From: JBARRO01 sp049644265
GTDB lineage: Bacteria; Bacteroidota; Ignavibacteria; UBA10030
NCBI GenBank assembly: GCA_049644265.1
Contig: JBARRO010000119.1
Span: 1-55,012, forward strand
Direction: 5' to 3'
Length of the DNA stretch: 55,012 bases
Made by a program: the position numbers and the translations under genes. Of the stretch, positions 16,257 to 24,043 are shown one piece after another. Under the pieces are notes generated by a model, which saw only the letters and a list, made by a program, of their open reading frames with translations, made no database searches and was not told where the DNA came from. The stretch's first letter is position 1, and each line of letters starts with the position of its first letter.

Positions 16257-16868
16257 TCAATGGGTGTTTTCAATGAAGCTACATTTCTTTTGGATTGCAC
16301 TCTGAAGTCTCCGGAGATACTCTTCCCGGGATATTTCCTCAGCGCCGAACATCGCAAGATGAGGCGTGTTGAACTGGGTATCCAGAAGTTCGTAGCCACG
16401 TCGCTTCATCCGCTCGACAAGATGAACAAGCGCGACCTTCGATGCATTCGTGATGCGGCTGAACATGGACTCACCAAAAAACGCGCCGCGGAGGGCCACT
16501 CCGTACAGCCCACCAACCAGCTGGTCTTCCTTCCACGACTCAACGCTGTGGGCAAACCCCAACGCATGCAGCCTTAGGTAGCTCCGCACGATATCTTCCG
16601 ATATCCATGTCTCGTCCCTCGCTCCACATTGGCGCATCACTTCTTCGAATCGTGTGTCGACGCGGATTTCGAAAATGTTGTTCTTTACTACGGTGTGCAG
16701 GCTTCGCGGAATATTGAACCGTTCAAGATCGAAAATCGCCCGGGGATCAGGCGAGTACCAACCGATTTCCCCTGTTTTGGAGTCGGCCATCGGAAAATAG
16801 CCGTTGGCATAGGCCGTTAGAAGGAACTTCGGGTCAATAATTCGGGAAGATGAGGAAAGGGAGCGCAA
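16257..16868 (-). CDS. aat: Leucyl/phenylalanyl-tRNA--protein transferase
   Basis: Aat adds Leu or Phe to proteins with N-terminal Lys/Arg and so marks them for ClpS/ClpAP degradation. The 203-aa product shows YANGYFPMADSKTGEIGWYSPDPRAI near the start, and GALRGAFFGESMFS-type residues plus LVERMKRRGYELLDTQFNTPHL in the second half, the family hallmarks. The length is slightly short of the E. coli enzyme but complete. purC follows within 12 bases. Confidence 0.93.
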   Translation of the reverse strand: MRSLSSSSRIIDPKFLLTAYANGYFPMADSKTGEIGWYSPDPRAIFDLERFNIPRSLHTVVKNNIFEIRVDTRFEEVMRQCGARDETWISEDIVRSYLRLHALGFAHSVESWKEDQLVGGLYGVALRGAFFGESMFSRITNASKVALVHLVERMKRRGYELLDTQFNTPHLAMFGAEEISREEYLRRLQSAIQKKCSFIENTH

Positions 16869-16908
16869 GACGAAGGTAGGGCTGGAAGAAATTGTTCCTT
16901 GACGTATC

Positions 16909-16983
16909 GGTTCATTTAATCATTGAGGGATTGTCCATGAACTTCTCAATGAACAAATGACCCAGCGACAAAATGACCAAATC
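16909..16983. repeat. 8-nt unit palindrome (GGTTCATT type)
   Basis: 8-base units GGTTCATT, TAATCATT, GAGGGATT on the left; CAATGAAC, AAATGACC, CAGCGACA, AAATGACC on the right. The arms 16909-16928 and 16945-16963 are near-perfect inverted copies. It fills the aat-pfkA gap and ends five bases before the pfkA stop. Confidence 0.65.
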
Positions 16984-16987
16984 CTCA

Positions 16988-18079
16988 TCAGTCTCCAAAA
17001 CACGTTCCGACTGCGCGCGCTGCCAGGATCAACTGGGAGTCCGGGGGAACAGTCCGCAGCTTGAGAATCGCTTCTTTCACGGGCACCGAGGTCACCTCGT
17101 TTCCTCTGAGGCTTACCATATGCCCGAACTTCCCTTCGGAGGCAAGCTGGAGCGCCATCGATCCGAACTTACTCGCCAGAATGCGGTCATACGGGGTTGG
17201 GCTTCCACCGCGCTGCGTGTGCCCGAGCACGACGACCCTCGTCTCGAGGCCGATTGATTCCGTTATTTGTTTTCCCACAAGTTCACCGATTCCGCCAAGG
17301 CGGAGGGGATCCGTCCGTTTCTTATCCTGTTCTTTCACCACGAGGTCCCCTTGTGCCGGCTTGGCGCCTTCGGCAACGCAGATAATACTGAACCGCGATC
17401 CATGTTTGTTGCGACGGAGGACATGCTCATACACCTTGTTCCACTGGAAAGGAATTTCCGGTATCAGAATGACATCTGCGCCACCTGCCAAACCCGATCC
17501 CAGAGCGATCCATCCTGCATATCGCCCCATGACTTCGACGACCATCACGCGGTGGTGAGCCGAAGCCGTGGTGTGCAAACGATCGATGGCCTCGGTGGCA
17601 ACGTTCACCGCCGAGTCATATCCGAATGTCACGTCTGTTGAGGACAAGTCGTTGTCGATGGTCTTCGGAACGCCGATGAAATTCAGGCCCAGTTCGGTGA
17701 ACCGGTCGACGATGTGCATCGTTCCATCGCCCCCGATTGCAAACAGGACGTCCAGCTGCCAATCTTTATAATTTCCGATCGCGTTTTCCGAGTAGTCGAC
17801 AATCTCTATGCCTTTCGGCGTTTCAATGGGATACTTGAAGGGATTGCCTTTGTTTGACGTGCCGAGGATTGTTCCCCCTACATTCACAATACCTCCGACG
17901 TCTCGTGGCGTAAGTTCCCGCATCCTGCCCTCGACAAGTCCTTCAAACCCGTCCTGGACTCCGATGACCGTCGCACCGAAATACGACATCGCGGGTTTCG
18001 CGATACTGCGAATCACCGCATTCAAACCCGGGCAGTCGCCACCTCCTGTCAGTATTCCTATTCTTTTAAACCGTGCCAT
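16988..18079 (-). CDS. pfkA: 6-phosphofructokinase, group III type
   Basis: Phosphorylates fructose-6-phosphate in glycolysis. The 363-aa protein shows LTGGGDCPGLN (10-20), GGDGT at 116-120, PKTIDND at 138-144 and MGRYAGWIA. Gly at the second-donor position (G119) points to ATP use, while Lys in PKTIDND (K139) is what PPi-PFKs have; this Gly/Lys mix is the known group III pattern and usually goes with ATP dependence. AATGGAGAATC before the ATG holds a ribosome site. A candidate promoter is at 18111-18139. Confidence 0.93.
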   Translation of the reverse strand: MARFKRIGILTGGGDCPGLNAVIRSIAKPAMSYFGATVIGVQDGFEGLVEGRMRELTPRDVGGIVNVGGTILGTSNKGNPFKYPIETPKGIEIVDYSENAIGNYKDWQLDVLFAIGGDGTMHIVDRFTELGLNFIGVPKTIDNDLSSTDVTFGYDSAVNVATEAIDRLHTTASAHHRVMVVEVMGRYAGWIALGSGLAGGADVILIPEIPFQWNKVYEHVLRRNKHGSRFSIICVAEGAKPAQGDLVVKEQDKKRTDPLRLGGIGELVGKQITESIGLETRVVVLGHTQRGGSPTPYDRILASKFGSMALQLASEGKFGHMVSLRGNEVTSVPVKEAILKLRTVPPDSQLILAARAVGTCFGD

Positions 18080-18110
18080 GATTCTCCATTCGATTGTACG
18101 AAACCGTCAA

Positions 18111-18139
18111 AAGATAAAGAAATAGTACTCTGAATCCAA
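18111..18139 (-). promoter_or_regulatory. Candidate promoter for pfkA
   Basis: On the minus strand: TTGGAT (18139-18134), a 17-base spacer, TATCTT (18116-18111), 31 bases before the pfkA start. Correct spacing, moderate match. Confidence 0.35.
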
Positions 18140-18181
18140 GACTTCTACCAGTATTCGTCAACCGAGGGGAGAGCAGATTCT

Positions 18182-18214
18182 CAAAAACAAAAAGCCTCCC
18201 CGGAGGAGGGAGGC
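18182..18214 (-). terminator. Rho-independent terminator after the duplicated membrane protein
   Basis: On the minus strand a 7-bp stem GCCTCCC/GGGAGGC (18214-18208 with 18200-18194) and a T-rich run (18193-18182). It ends the transcript of the 18242-19015 gene, before pfkA. Confidence 0.85.
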
Positions 18215-18241
18215 ATTTGGGGAATCTGAAAAAACGGGAGA

Positions 18242-19015
18242 TTATGCTGTCTGCAGTTTCCGCTGTTGCGCGCTTTCCTGGTACTTCTCTCCGAGCCATG
18301 CGCCGAAGAGCCCGAACATAAATCCGATGGCAAGTCCGGAAACAAGGAACGTTCCGGGAATGTGGAGGTGAATGCCAAATTCCAGGAACGACCAATCGAT
18401 GACGACGGAGAATACTCCGGCGAGAGCGGGCTCTTTGAGGGTCACGCCGGGGGATTTGTATCCGACGATGAAACCTGTTACGACGAAGCTCACGAGAAAC
18501 GCGACCAGTTCCATATTCAAATCAATGCTGACGACCCGCGCAATAAGAAAAACGAACATCACGTTCAGCGCGAATCCCACCAAGACCCCGACGATCACCC
18601 ATTTCCATTGAAGGCCTGCCGCAGTTTCTTCCTCTCCCTCACTTCCCTGCAGTTTCTCCCCTGCCCAGCCACCAGCCCATGAGAGCGCGATGCCAAGAAC
18701 CAGCAGCAGCGTGTTCACAGCTCCGCTCTTCACAACTTCTGCCCCTGTGGTATACAGAATTCCCGCCATGAAAATCATAACGAACATTCCGGCGACACCG
18801 GCTTCGTTGATCGTGACCCCCGGTGAAAAGTAGCCGACAACCGCGCCAGTGACAGCGTATCCCACCAGCATCACGAGCGCCTGAATCTGCGCACTGTGGA
18901 ACGTCGGTGCAACTATGAAGTATGACGCCCCGACAATGATGAGTCCGGTCACCACGCCGAACCACATCCATTTCCATTCAAACTTCGCGGTCTGCATTTC
19001 TCCGCCATTGCCCAT
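18242..19015 (-). CDS. Integral membrane protein made of two tandem homologous halves (unknown function)
   Basis: A 257-aa polytopic membrane protein with about eight hydrophobic segments. The two halves are clearly related. Each begins with a WKW motif (EWKWMWFGVV and QWKWVIVGVL), has VTGxxVGYxSPGVTxxE...AGxF in the middle (first copy VVGYFSPGVTINEAGVAGMF, second IVGYKSPGVTLKEPALAGVF), and ends G-W/A-xGEKxQ. This indicates an internal gene duplication. I start at 19015 because GGGAGGAAC lies just before that ATG; a longer frame upstream is not needed. I do not recognise the family. A terminator follows, so it appears monocistronic. Confidence 0.75.
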   Translation of the reverse strand: MGNGGEMQTAKFEWKWMWFGVVTGLIIVGASYFIVAPTFHSAQIQALVMLVGYAVTGAVVGYFSPGVTINEAGVAGMFVMIFMAGILYTTGAEVVKSGAVNTLLLVLGIALSWAGGWAGEKLQGSEGEEETAAGLQWKWVIVGVLVGFALNVMFVFLIARVVSIDLNMELVAFLVSFVVTGFIVGYKSPGVTLKEPALAGVFSVVIDWSFLEFGIHLHIPGTFLVSGLAIGFMFGLFGAWLGEKYQESAQQRKLQTA

Positions 19016-19138
19016 GAAGTTCCTCCCTTGAAAAACGAATTGGTGTATAGTGAATTGCCAAACTGGTTGAGAATATCCCGAAAACAACATCCAAAATCAA
19101 GCGAGAATCCGGTGCCACCGTAAATAGTTTCTCTCCGG

Positions 19139-20212
19139 TTATTCCTTTTCTTTGAAAGCGTCGAGCTGAGTCGGCTCCTGGGCGGTTGGGGAATCTTTGA
19201 TGGCCTTTAATTTGTCCGTAAAGCCGGCCAGCTTTCTGTCCGCTTCATCATATTTGTTGCCAGCGTTCTTGAGATGATTCCCCAGAACCTCGAAGACCTC
19301 CGTGAACTTCATCAGCTCCGTATTGAGCCGTGAGAGATACTGAAAAATCTCCTTCGCGCGCTGCTCGATCTGGAGCCCCTTGAATCCGAGCTCAATCACA
19401 CGCAGATAAGCATAAAAGCTGTTGGGCGACACCGGGACCACGTGCTTCTGCACAGCGTACGAATACACGCCGTCCTCTTCGGCGATCGTTTCGTCCTTGA
19501 TAATCGTCTCGTAGTAGATATTCTCGGCGGGAATGTACATGAGGGCAAAATCGAACGTGCCTTCATCCGGAAGGATGTACTTTTCTGCAATCGCGTCGAT
19601 GTGCTTCCGGACGTCCTTTCGGAAGGCAATTGCGGCGCTGCGTCTTTCCTGATCAGAGTCCGACTTGACCATTTTCTCGAAGTTTTCAAGAGGGAACTTT
19701 GAGTCGATTGGCACAATGTTCCCTCCTGCCGTGTGAATGACCGCATCAACGGTCTGTCCTTTCTTAAAACGATACTGGATAGAATAAGAGCCGTTCGGGA
19801 GCACTTGTTTTAGCAGGTCCTCGAGCAAGAGCTCTCCCAGTCCTCCGCGGAGCTTCGGAGCTTTCAGCATTTCCTCCAACGTGGAGACGCTTTGGCCAAG
19901 CTCTTTGATCTCCTGCGTTGCCTTGCCCAATTCGCCGAGTTTGTTTTGAACGTCTTGAATAACGCGCGCGGCGGTGTCGAGTCGCGTCCCCACCTGTCCC
20001 GTTTGATTGGTCACGAGGGACAGGCTTTGGGAAATCCGGTCTTCCTGGCTTTTCAGCGCCCGGGTAAGCTCCGTTCGCAGCGATTCCATTTGTTGCTGAA
20101 TCATCAGATGGGACTGCCCGGAGTCATCCGCTTTCTGGGACGAGAGCTTCATGAAGACAGCAACCAGGAGACCCGCGATGGCGACCAGCGATATTATGAG
20201 AAGGATATCCAC
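19139..20212 (-). CDS. rmuC: DNA recombination protein RmuC-like
   Basis: RmuC-family proteins are membrane-anchored, coiled-coil proteins with a nuclease-like fold that limit sequence inversions. The N-terminal hydrophobic anchor VDILLIISLVAIAGLLVAVFM is followed by a coiled coil (residues ~25-120) and the RmuC core with RGGLGELLLEDLL and PIDSKFPLENFEKM. I start at GTG 20212 (357 aa), which has GAAGG upstream and begins exactly at the anchor; a TTG at 20260 would overlap the upstream gene. The HGSNAT-like gene ends ten bases upstream. Confidence 0.88.
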   Translation of the reverse strand: MDILLIISLVAIAGLLVAVFMKLSSQKADDSGQSHLMIQQQMESLRTELTRALKSQEDRISQSLSLVTNQTGQVGTRLDTAARVIQDVQNKLGELGKATQEIKELGQSVSTLEEMLKAPKLRGGLGELLLEDLLKQVLPNGSYSIQYRFKKGQTVDAVIHTAGGNIVPIDSKFPLENFEKMVKSDSDQERRSAAIAFRKDVRKHIDAIAEKYILPDEGTFDFALMYIPAENIYYETIIKDETIAEEDGVYSYAVQKHVVPVSPNSFYAYLRVIELGFKGLQIEQRAKEIFQYLSRLNTELMKFTEVFEVLGNHLKNAGNKYDEADRKLAGFTDKLKAIKDSPTAQEPTQLDAFKEKE

Positions 20213-20222
20213 GCTGTGACCT

Positions 20223-21374
20223 TCAGCCCTTTCGAACGATGAAGAGAACCAACGTGACAATTCCTGTGGCGTACGATATCACCCTCGCAGAGGAAAGCGA
20301 ACGTTGTTTGACCCAGCCCCAGGCCCTTGCTGCGACGGCCATGAACGCAATCAGGCCGACAGTGGCGGCGATGCATTCTGGCAAACTCCATGAACCTCCG
20401 TATCGGGAGACGAGGCTCGTGTCCTGGAGATATCTTGCATAAATGACCATCAAGTGGGCGGTGTACACGAGGAGAGATTCACGGCTCACGTCGAGGACAA
20501 ACGAGCGTTGCGCTGTGCGTCGTTCCGCATAGTACCAACAGATCAACATCAAAAGCAACACGACCCCAAACCGTGTGGAGAAGAACAACGGGTTTGTTCG
20601 AATCGAGGTCGAGACATACGGGATCCGGAGCGGCAGTTCAATCAAAAGGCTTCCGGCCGCGTAGAATCCCAGGGCAAACCAGGGAAGTCGTGTAAAATAC
20701 TCGCGTTCACGTCCTTCACCCTTCCATCGCATGTAGACCGCGCCGCAATATCCTCCGAGAAGGAGAAAGCCAAGCCACGGGAACGCTGGAAACTGGGAAT
20801 AGTGCTGGCCGTTGATGTAGGCCGCCAGGACCGGGGGTACCGAATAAATGAGATCGAAATCAGCCACAAGCGGTGCGACAATGACCACGGCCAGTCCGCT
20901 CACAAGCAGCACCCGCTCGTACGCCCGATCCTGCCTGATGAAAACCCGGGTCAGGAAGACGAACAACATTCCAAGGGCTATACAATGAAGAATGTCGACC
21001 TGGTAGAACATCAACCAGCCGGCTCCGGTCGTTTCGTGAATTGTGCGGCTCAAAGAGAAGAATGGGAGGTGAAGCCCATAGCCGATGATCCAAATGAGTG
21101 CGATACGATTCAGCTGCTTCCAGAACACCGGGCCAAACATTCTGAAATCGTCGAGCTTCCGCCGGCTCGTAACAAGGAAGATGAATCCCGCTACGAACAG
21201 AAACGTCGGTGCAACGAGGCCGTTGATAAAATTCACAATGCTGAACCATCCTGTTTCCTTGATCACCGGAAGCAGGAATGCGTTGAACACGTGAACCTCG
21301 ACCATCACGATCCCTGCCCAACCTCGAAGAAGATCGATGAAGACGAGCCGACTTTTTGTCTGAGGAGTTGTCAT
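20223..21374 (-). CDS. Membrane acyltransferase-like protein (DUF1624/HGSNAT family)
   Basis: A 383-aa polytopic membrane protein related to heparan-alpha-glucosaminide N-acetyltransferase. The opening RLVFIDLLRGWAGIVMVEVH (first membrane segment with the conserved D-LRG) and GLVAPTFLFVAGFIF are the family hallmarks, followed by about nine more hydrophobic segments. It probably transfers an acyl group to a sugar across the membrane, but the substrate is unknown. I use ATG 21374; an in-frame TTG nine bases earlier is possible. rmuC follows after ten bases, and kbl lies upstream. Confidence 0.75.
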   Translation of the reverse strand: MTTPQTKSRLVFIDLLRGWAGIVMVEVHVFNAFLLPVIKETGWFSIVNFINGLVAPTFLFVAGFIFLVTSRRKLDDFRMFGPVFWKQLNRIALIWIIGYGLHLPFFSLSRTIHETTGAGWLMFYQVDILHCIALGMLFVFLTRVFIRQDRAYERVLLVSGLAVVIVAPLVADFDLIYSVPPVLAAYINGQHYSQFPAFPWLGFLLLGGYCGAVYMRWKGEGREREYFTRLPWFALGFYAAGSLLIELPLRIPYVSTSIRTNPLFFSTRFGVVLLLMLICWYYAERRTAQRSFVLDVSRESLLVYTAHLMVIYARYLQDTSLVSRYGGSWSLPECIAATVGLIAFMAVAARAWGWVKQRSLSSARVISYATGIVTLVLFIVRKG

Positions 21375-21414
21375 TTCAATCAATCGTCAACCGACAATCA
21401 ACAGATCGACAATG

Positions 21415-22629
21415 TTAAATGATTCCCATCTTCTTTCCGACCTTCCCAAACGCCTCAAGCGCGCGATCCATGTCTTTTTTCTTCAATGCAGCTGAGATCT
21501 GGACGCGCAGTCGCGCCTCTCCTTTCGGCACCACCGGAAACCAGAGTCCCTTCACATACACTCCGGCTTTGAGCATCGCAGAGCTCATATCCTGTGCAAC
21601 CGAGGCATCGCCCAACATCACGGGAACGATCGGGTGTTCTCCTTCAATAATCTTGAACCCGAGAGTCTTGATTTCCTTTCTGAAATACGTTGTGTTGTCG
21701 TGGAGTCTCTTGATAATGGACTTGTCTTTCGCCAGGAGGTCAAGCGCAGCGATTGACGCAACCACGATGGCCGGAGGCAGCGAGTTGGAAAAAATATACG
21801 TCCGGGCTTTCTGGCGGAGGTACGCGATTATTTCTTTTGAGCCGCCGACAAACCCTCCGGCCGCTCCGCCGATTGCCTTTCCAAGCGTTCCAACGAGAAC
21901 GTCGACTTTTCCGAGCAATCCAAAGTGTTCGGCGATGCCCCGGCCAGTTTTTCCGCACACGCCGATCCCGTGGGCGTCGTCGACAAACAGTATTGCGTTG
22001 TACCTGGCAGCCAGATCACGGAGTTTCGGGAGTGGGGCCATATCCCCTTCCATACTGAACACGCCGTCGGTGGCAATGATACGAAAACGATATTCCTTGT
22101 TTTTATCCTCTTCAAGCTGGCGTTCCAGGTCGGCAGCGTCACTGTGGTTGTAGATTTTCTTGTCCGTGACCTCGGGACGGCAGAGTCTCTGGCCGTCGAT
22201 GATACTGGCATGGTTCAGGCGGTCGCTGTAGATGATGTCTTTGTAGGATTCGATGCCAAGTTTCTCATTCGTAATCGCCGAGAAGAAGCCGATATTTGCG
22301 GCAAACGACGATGAGAAGAGAAGCGAGTCCTCTGTACCGATGAACTTCGCGATCTTCTTTTCGAGCTGTTGATGAATCGTTTGTGTTCCGCACAAGAAAC
22401 GAGCCGAAGCAACTCCGTAGCCATACTTCTTTATTCCGTCCGTAGCGGCTTTCCGGACTTTCGGATGGTTCGACATGCCGAGGTAGTTGTTTGAAGCAAG
22501 CATGACGACAGTTTTGCCACCGACCTTGACCGTGCCGTCCTGAGCGGACTGGAGGGCAGTTTCATACTTAAAGGTCTTCGATTCTTCGAGTCGGAGGAGT
22601 TCGGAGGTGATTAGCTGAGATGTATTCAT
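21415..22629 (-). CDS. kbl: Glycine C-acetyltransferase (2-amino-3-ketobutyrate CoA ligase)
   Basis: A PLP enzyme of the alpha-oxoamine synthase family. With the neighbouring threonine-dehydrogenase-like gene it would split threonine to glycine and acetyl-CoA. Motifs: SNNYLGMSNHP near 46-56, VDDAHGIGVCGKTGRG, and the PLP lysine context GTLGKAIGGAAGG. At 404 aa it is near the E. coli Kbl length. BioF (8-amino-7-oxononanoate synthase) is the main alternative, but the adjacent tdh-like gene favours Kbl. No Shine-Dalgarno: a heptamer array (22635-22676) stands where it should be. Confidence 0.88.
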   Translation of the reverse strand: MNTSQLITSELLRLEESKTFKYETALQSAQDGTVKVGGKTVVMLASNNYLGMSNHPKVRKAATDGIKKYGYGVASARFLCGTQTIHQQLEKKIAKFIGTEDSLLFSSSFAANIGFFSAITNEKLGIESYKDIIYSDRLNHASIIDGQRLCRPEVTDKKIYNHSDAADLERQLEEDKNKEYRFRIIATDGVFSMEGDMAPLPKLRDLAARYNAILFVDDAHGIGVCGKTGRGIAEHFGLLGKVDVLVGTLGKAIGGAAGGFVGGSKEIIAYLRQKARTYIFSNSLPPAIVVASIAALDLLAKDKSIIKRLHDNTTYFRKEIKTLGFKIIEGEHPIVPVMLGDASVAQDMSSAMLKAGVYVKGLWFPVVPKGEARLRVQISAALKKKDMDRALEAFGKVGKKMGII

Positions 22630-22634
22630 TGACG

Positions 22635-22676
22635 TTTCGAGTTTAAAGTTTAAAGTTCAAAGTTCAAGGTTCAAAG
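22635..22676. repeat. 7-nt unit array, TTTAAAG/TTCAAAG type
   Basis: Six consecutive 7-base units: TTTCGAG, then TTTAAAG twice, TTCAAAG, TTCAAGG, TTCAAAG. It begins five bases upstream of the kbl start on the minus strand and takes the place of a normal ribosome-binding site. Confidence 0.8.
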
Positions 22677-22695
22677 TTGTAAGCTCTCACTCACC

Positions 22696-22752
22696 ATTTA
22701 CCCTTTCCCCTTTACCTTTTACCATGTACCCTTTACCATCTTCCACCATCCA
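22696..22752. repeat. 7-nt unit array, CTTTACC type
   Basis: Consecutive 7-base units: ATTTACC, CTTTCCC, then CTTTACC, TTTTACC, then ATGTACC, CTTTACC and three looser ones (ATCTTCC, ACCATCC, ATCCCCG). It is the inverse partner of the array at 22635, since GGTAAAG resembles GTTTAAA. It reaches to six bases from the tdh-like stop. Confidence 0.8.
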
Positions 22753-22758
22753 TCCCCG

Positions 22759-23994
22759 TCAATTCCCATCCGGCTTCAGTAACACCTTGTACGCATCTCC
22801 GTTGGCTATTGCGGTAAACGCGTCGTCGTATCGCTCGAGAGGAAGCACGTGAGTGATGAAACCGGTTTTCATCAGTTGCTTTGCCAGTCCGGCCTTGAGA
22901 AGCACTTCCATCTGATCCCAGGTTTCAAACACGCGTCGGCCGATAATTCCGTGTACTGTGATTCCGCTGAAGATGATATTCTTCGCAAAATCCACCTGGA
23001 GAGCTCCTGAAGGAATGCCCAGGAGGGAAAACGTCCCGCCCATCCTCAGAATCCTTGACGCGTCATTGTATGCCTTGTAGCTTCCGGACATTTCGTACGC
23101 CGAATCAACGCCGGTCCGGTCCGTTTCCCCCATGATCGTGTCGAACATTTCCTTTCGCTGGTCCTCGAGCGCCACATCGAAACAATGGTCCGCCCCGTAT
23201 TCCTTCGCGAGCGTAAACCGTTTCGACTCCAGTTTGTCGTGACTCATTTCCCCGTGTGACGCATCCGTCACATAAATCCTTTTTGCCCCGGCGTGGCGGG
23301 CGATGGCTATTGCCATAAGTCCCTGAACGCCACAACCGAGGACCGCAACTGATTTGCCCTTGACCGGTGCAGACATGACCGTGTGGGTGGCATTGCCGAG
23401 TGCGTCCATAAAGCTGATGATCTCCGGCGGGATTTCACGCCGGAAGAACAATCGCACGTTCGATGCAGGCACCTTGACGTACCGGGCCCATGCACCGTCG
23501 TCATGGACTCCTTTGATGACCGTGTTGCGGCAAACATGGCGCTCACCGATCCGGCACTGATAGCAGGTCCCGCAGGTCACGTGCATTTCCGCCGTGCTGA
23601 AGAACTTGCCTTCAAGCATCGAAAGAAATCCCTTGTCCGCGGCAAGTGATGCCGCACTTTTCTTTCGCACGAGTTTCTTCAAATCCGCGTTGCCACCGGA
23701 TTTTTGCATCACGAGTTTCGCAAGGTGCGCACGTGCCTTCTTCCCGGCGTCGACAATCTGGCCGCTGAATTCATGACCCACGGTAATAGGGTCGGTCTTC
23801 GCGTTCAGCATTTGCTTTCGGAGGGAGTCCTTGCACTGATAAATGCCGACGTCGGTACCGCAGACGGCGCCTGCGTAGACTTTGATAATGACGTCGTCGG
23901 GAGTTTCAACGGTCGGCTCGGGCTTATCGATGAATTGAAAGCCTTTGGGCCATTCCTTGCCTTCAATGGGTTTGGGTTTTACGATTGCTTTCAT
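22759..23994 (-). CDS. tdh: Zinc-dependent alcohol dehydrogenase, L-threonine 3-dehydrogenase-like, with insertion
   Basis: A medium-chain zinc dehydrogenase that, next to kbl, most likely oxidises threonine to 2-amino-3-ketobutyrate with NAD+. Catalytic zinc residues: C45 (VCGTDVGIY) and H74/E75 (GHEF). Structural zinc cysteines: C141, C144, C147, C155. Rossmann loop: GCGVQG (220-225). At 411 aa it is ~70 longer than E. coli Tdh; most of the excess is a Lys/Ala-rich insertion at about 88-135, between the GHE strand and the structural-zinc lobe. Substrate is inferred from the neighbour. Confidence 0.8.
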   Translation of the reverse strand: MKAIVKPKPIEGKEWPKGFQFIDKPEPTVETPDDVIIKVYAGAVCGTDVGIYQCKDSLRKQMLNAKTDPITVGHEFSGQIVDAGKKARAHLAKLVMQKSGGNADLKKLVRKKSAASLAADKGFLSMLEGKFFSTAEMHVTCGTCYQCRIGERHVCRNTVIKGVHDDGAWARYVKVPASNVRLFFRREIPPEIISFMDALGNATHTVMSAPVKGKSVAVLGCGVQGLMAIAIARHAGAKRIYVTDASHGEMSHDKLESKRFTLAKEYGADHCFDVALEDQRKEMFDTIMGETDRTGVDSAYEMSGSYKAYNDASRILRMGGTFSLLGIPSGALQVDFAKNIIFSGITVHGIIGRRVFETWDQMEVLLKAGLAKQLMKTGFITHVLPLERYDDAFTAIANGDAYKVLLKPDGN

Positions 23995-24004
23995 GGGGGT
24001 AAGC

Positions 24005-24032
24005 GGTCAGTTATCAGCAGGCAGTAGGCCTC
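24005..24032. repeat. 7-nt unit array, short
   Basis: Four 7-base units: GGTCAGT, TATCAGC, then AGGCAGT, AGGCCTC. Read on the other strand it resembles the second half of the array at 42951 (ACTGCCT, GCTGATA). It lies between the tdh-like start and the DUF1028 stop. Confidence 0.6.
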
Positions 24033-24043
24033 AGGGAAAAAAC

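Noticed and set aside
20454..21422. Plus-strand open frame opposite the HGSNAT-like gene
   Set aside because: The minus-strand frame has the expected pattern of membrane helices; the plus frame is a charged, low-similarity shadow.
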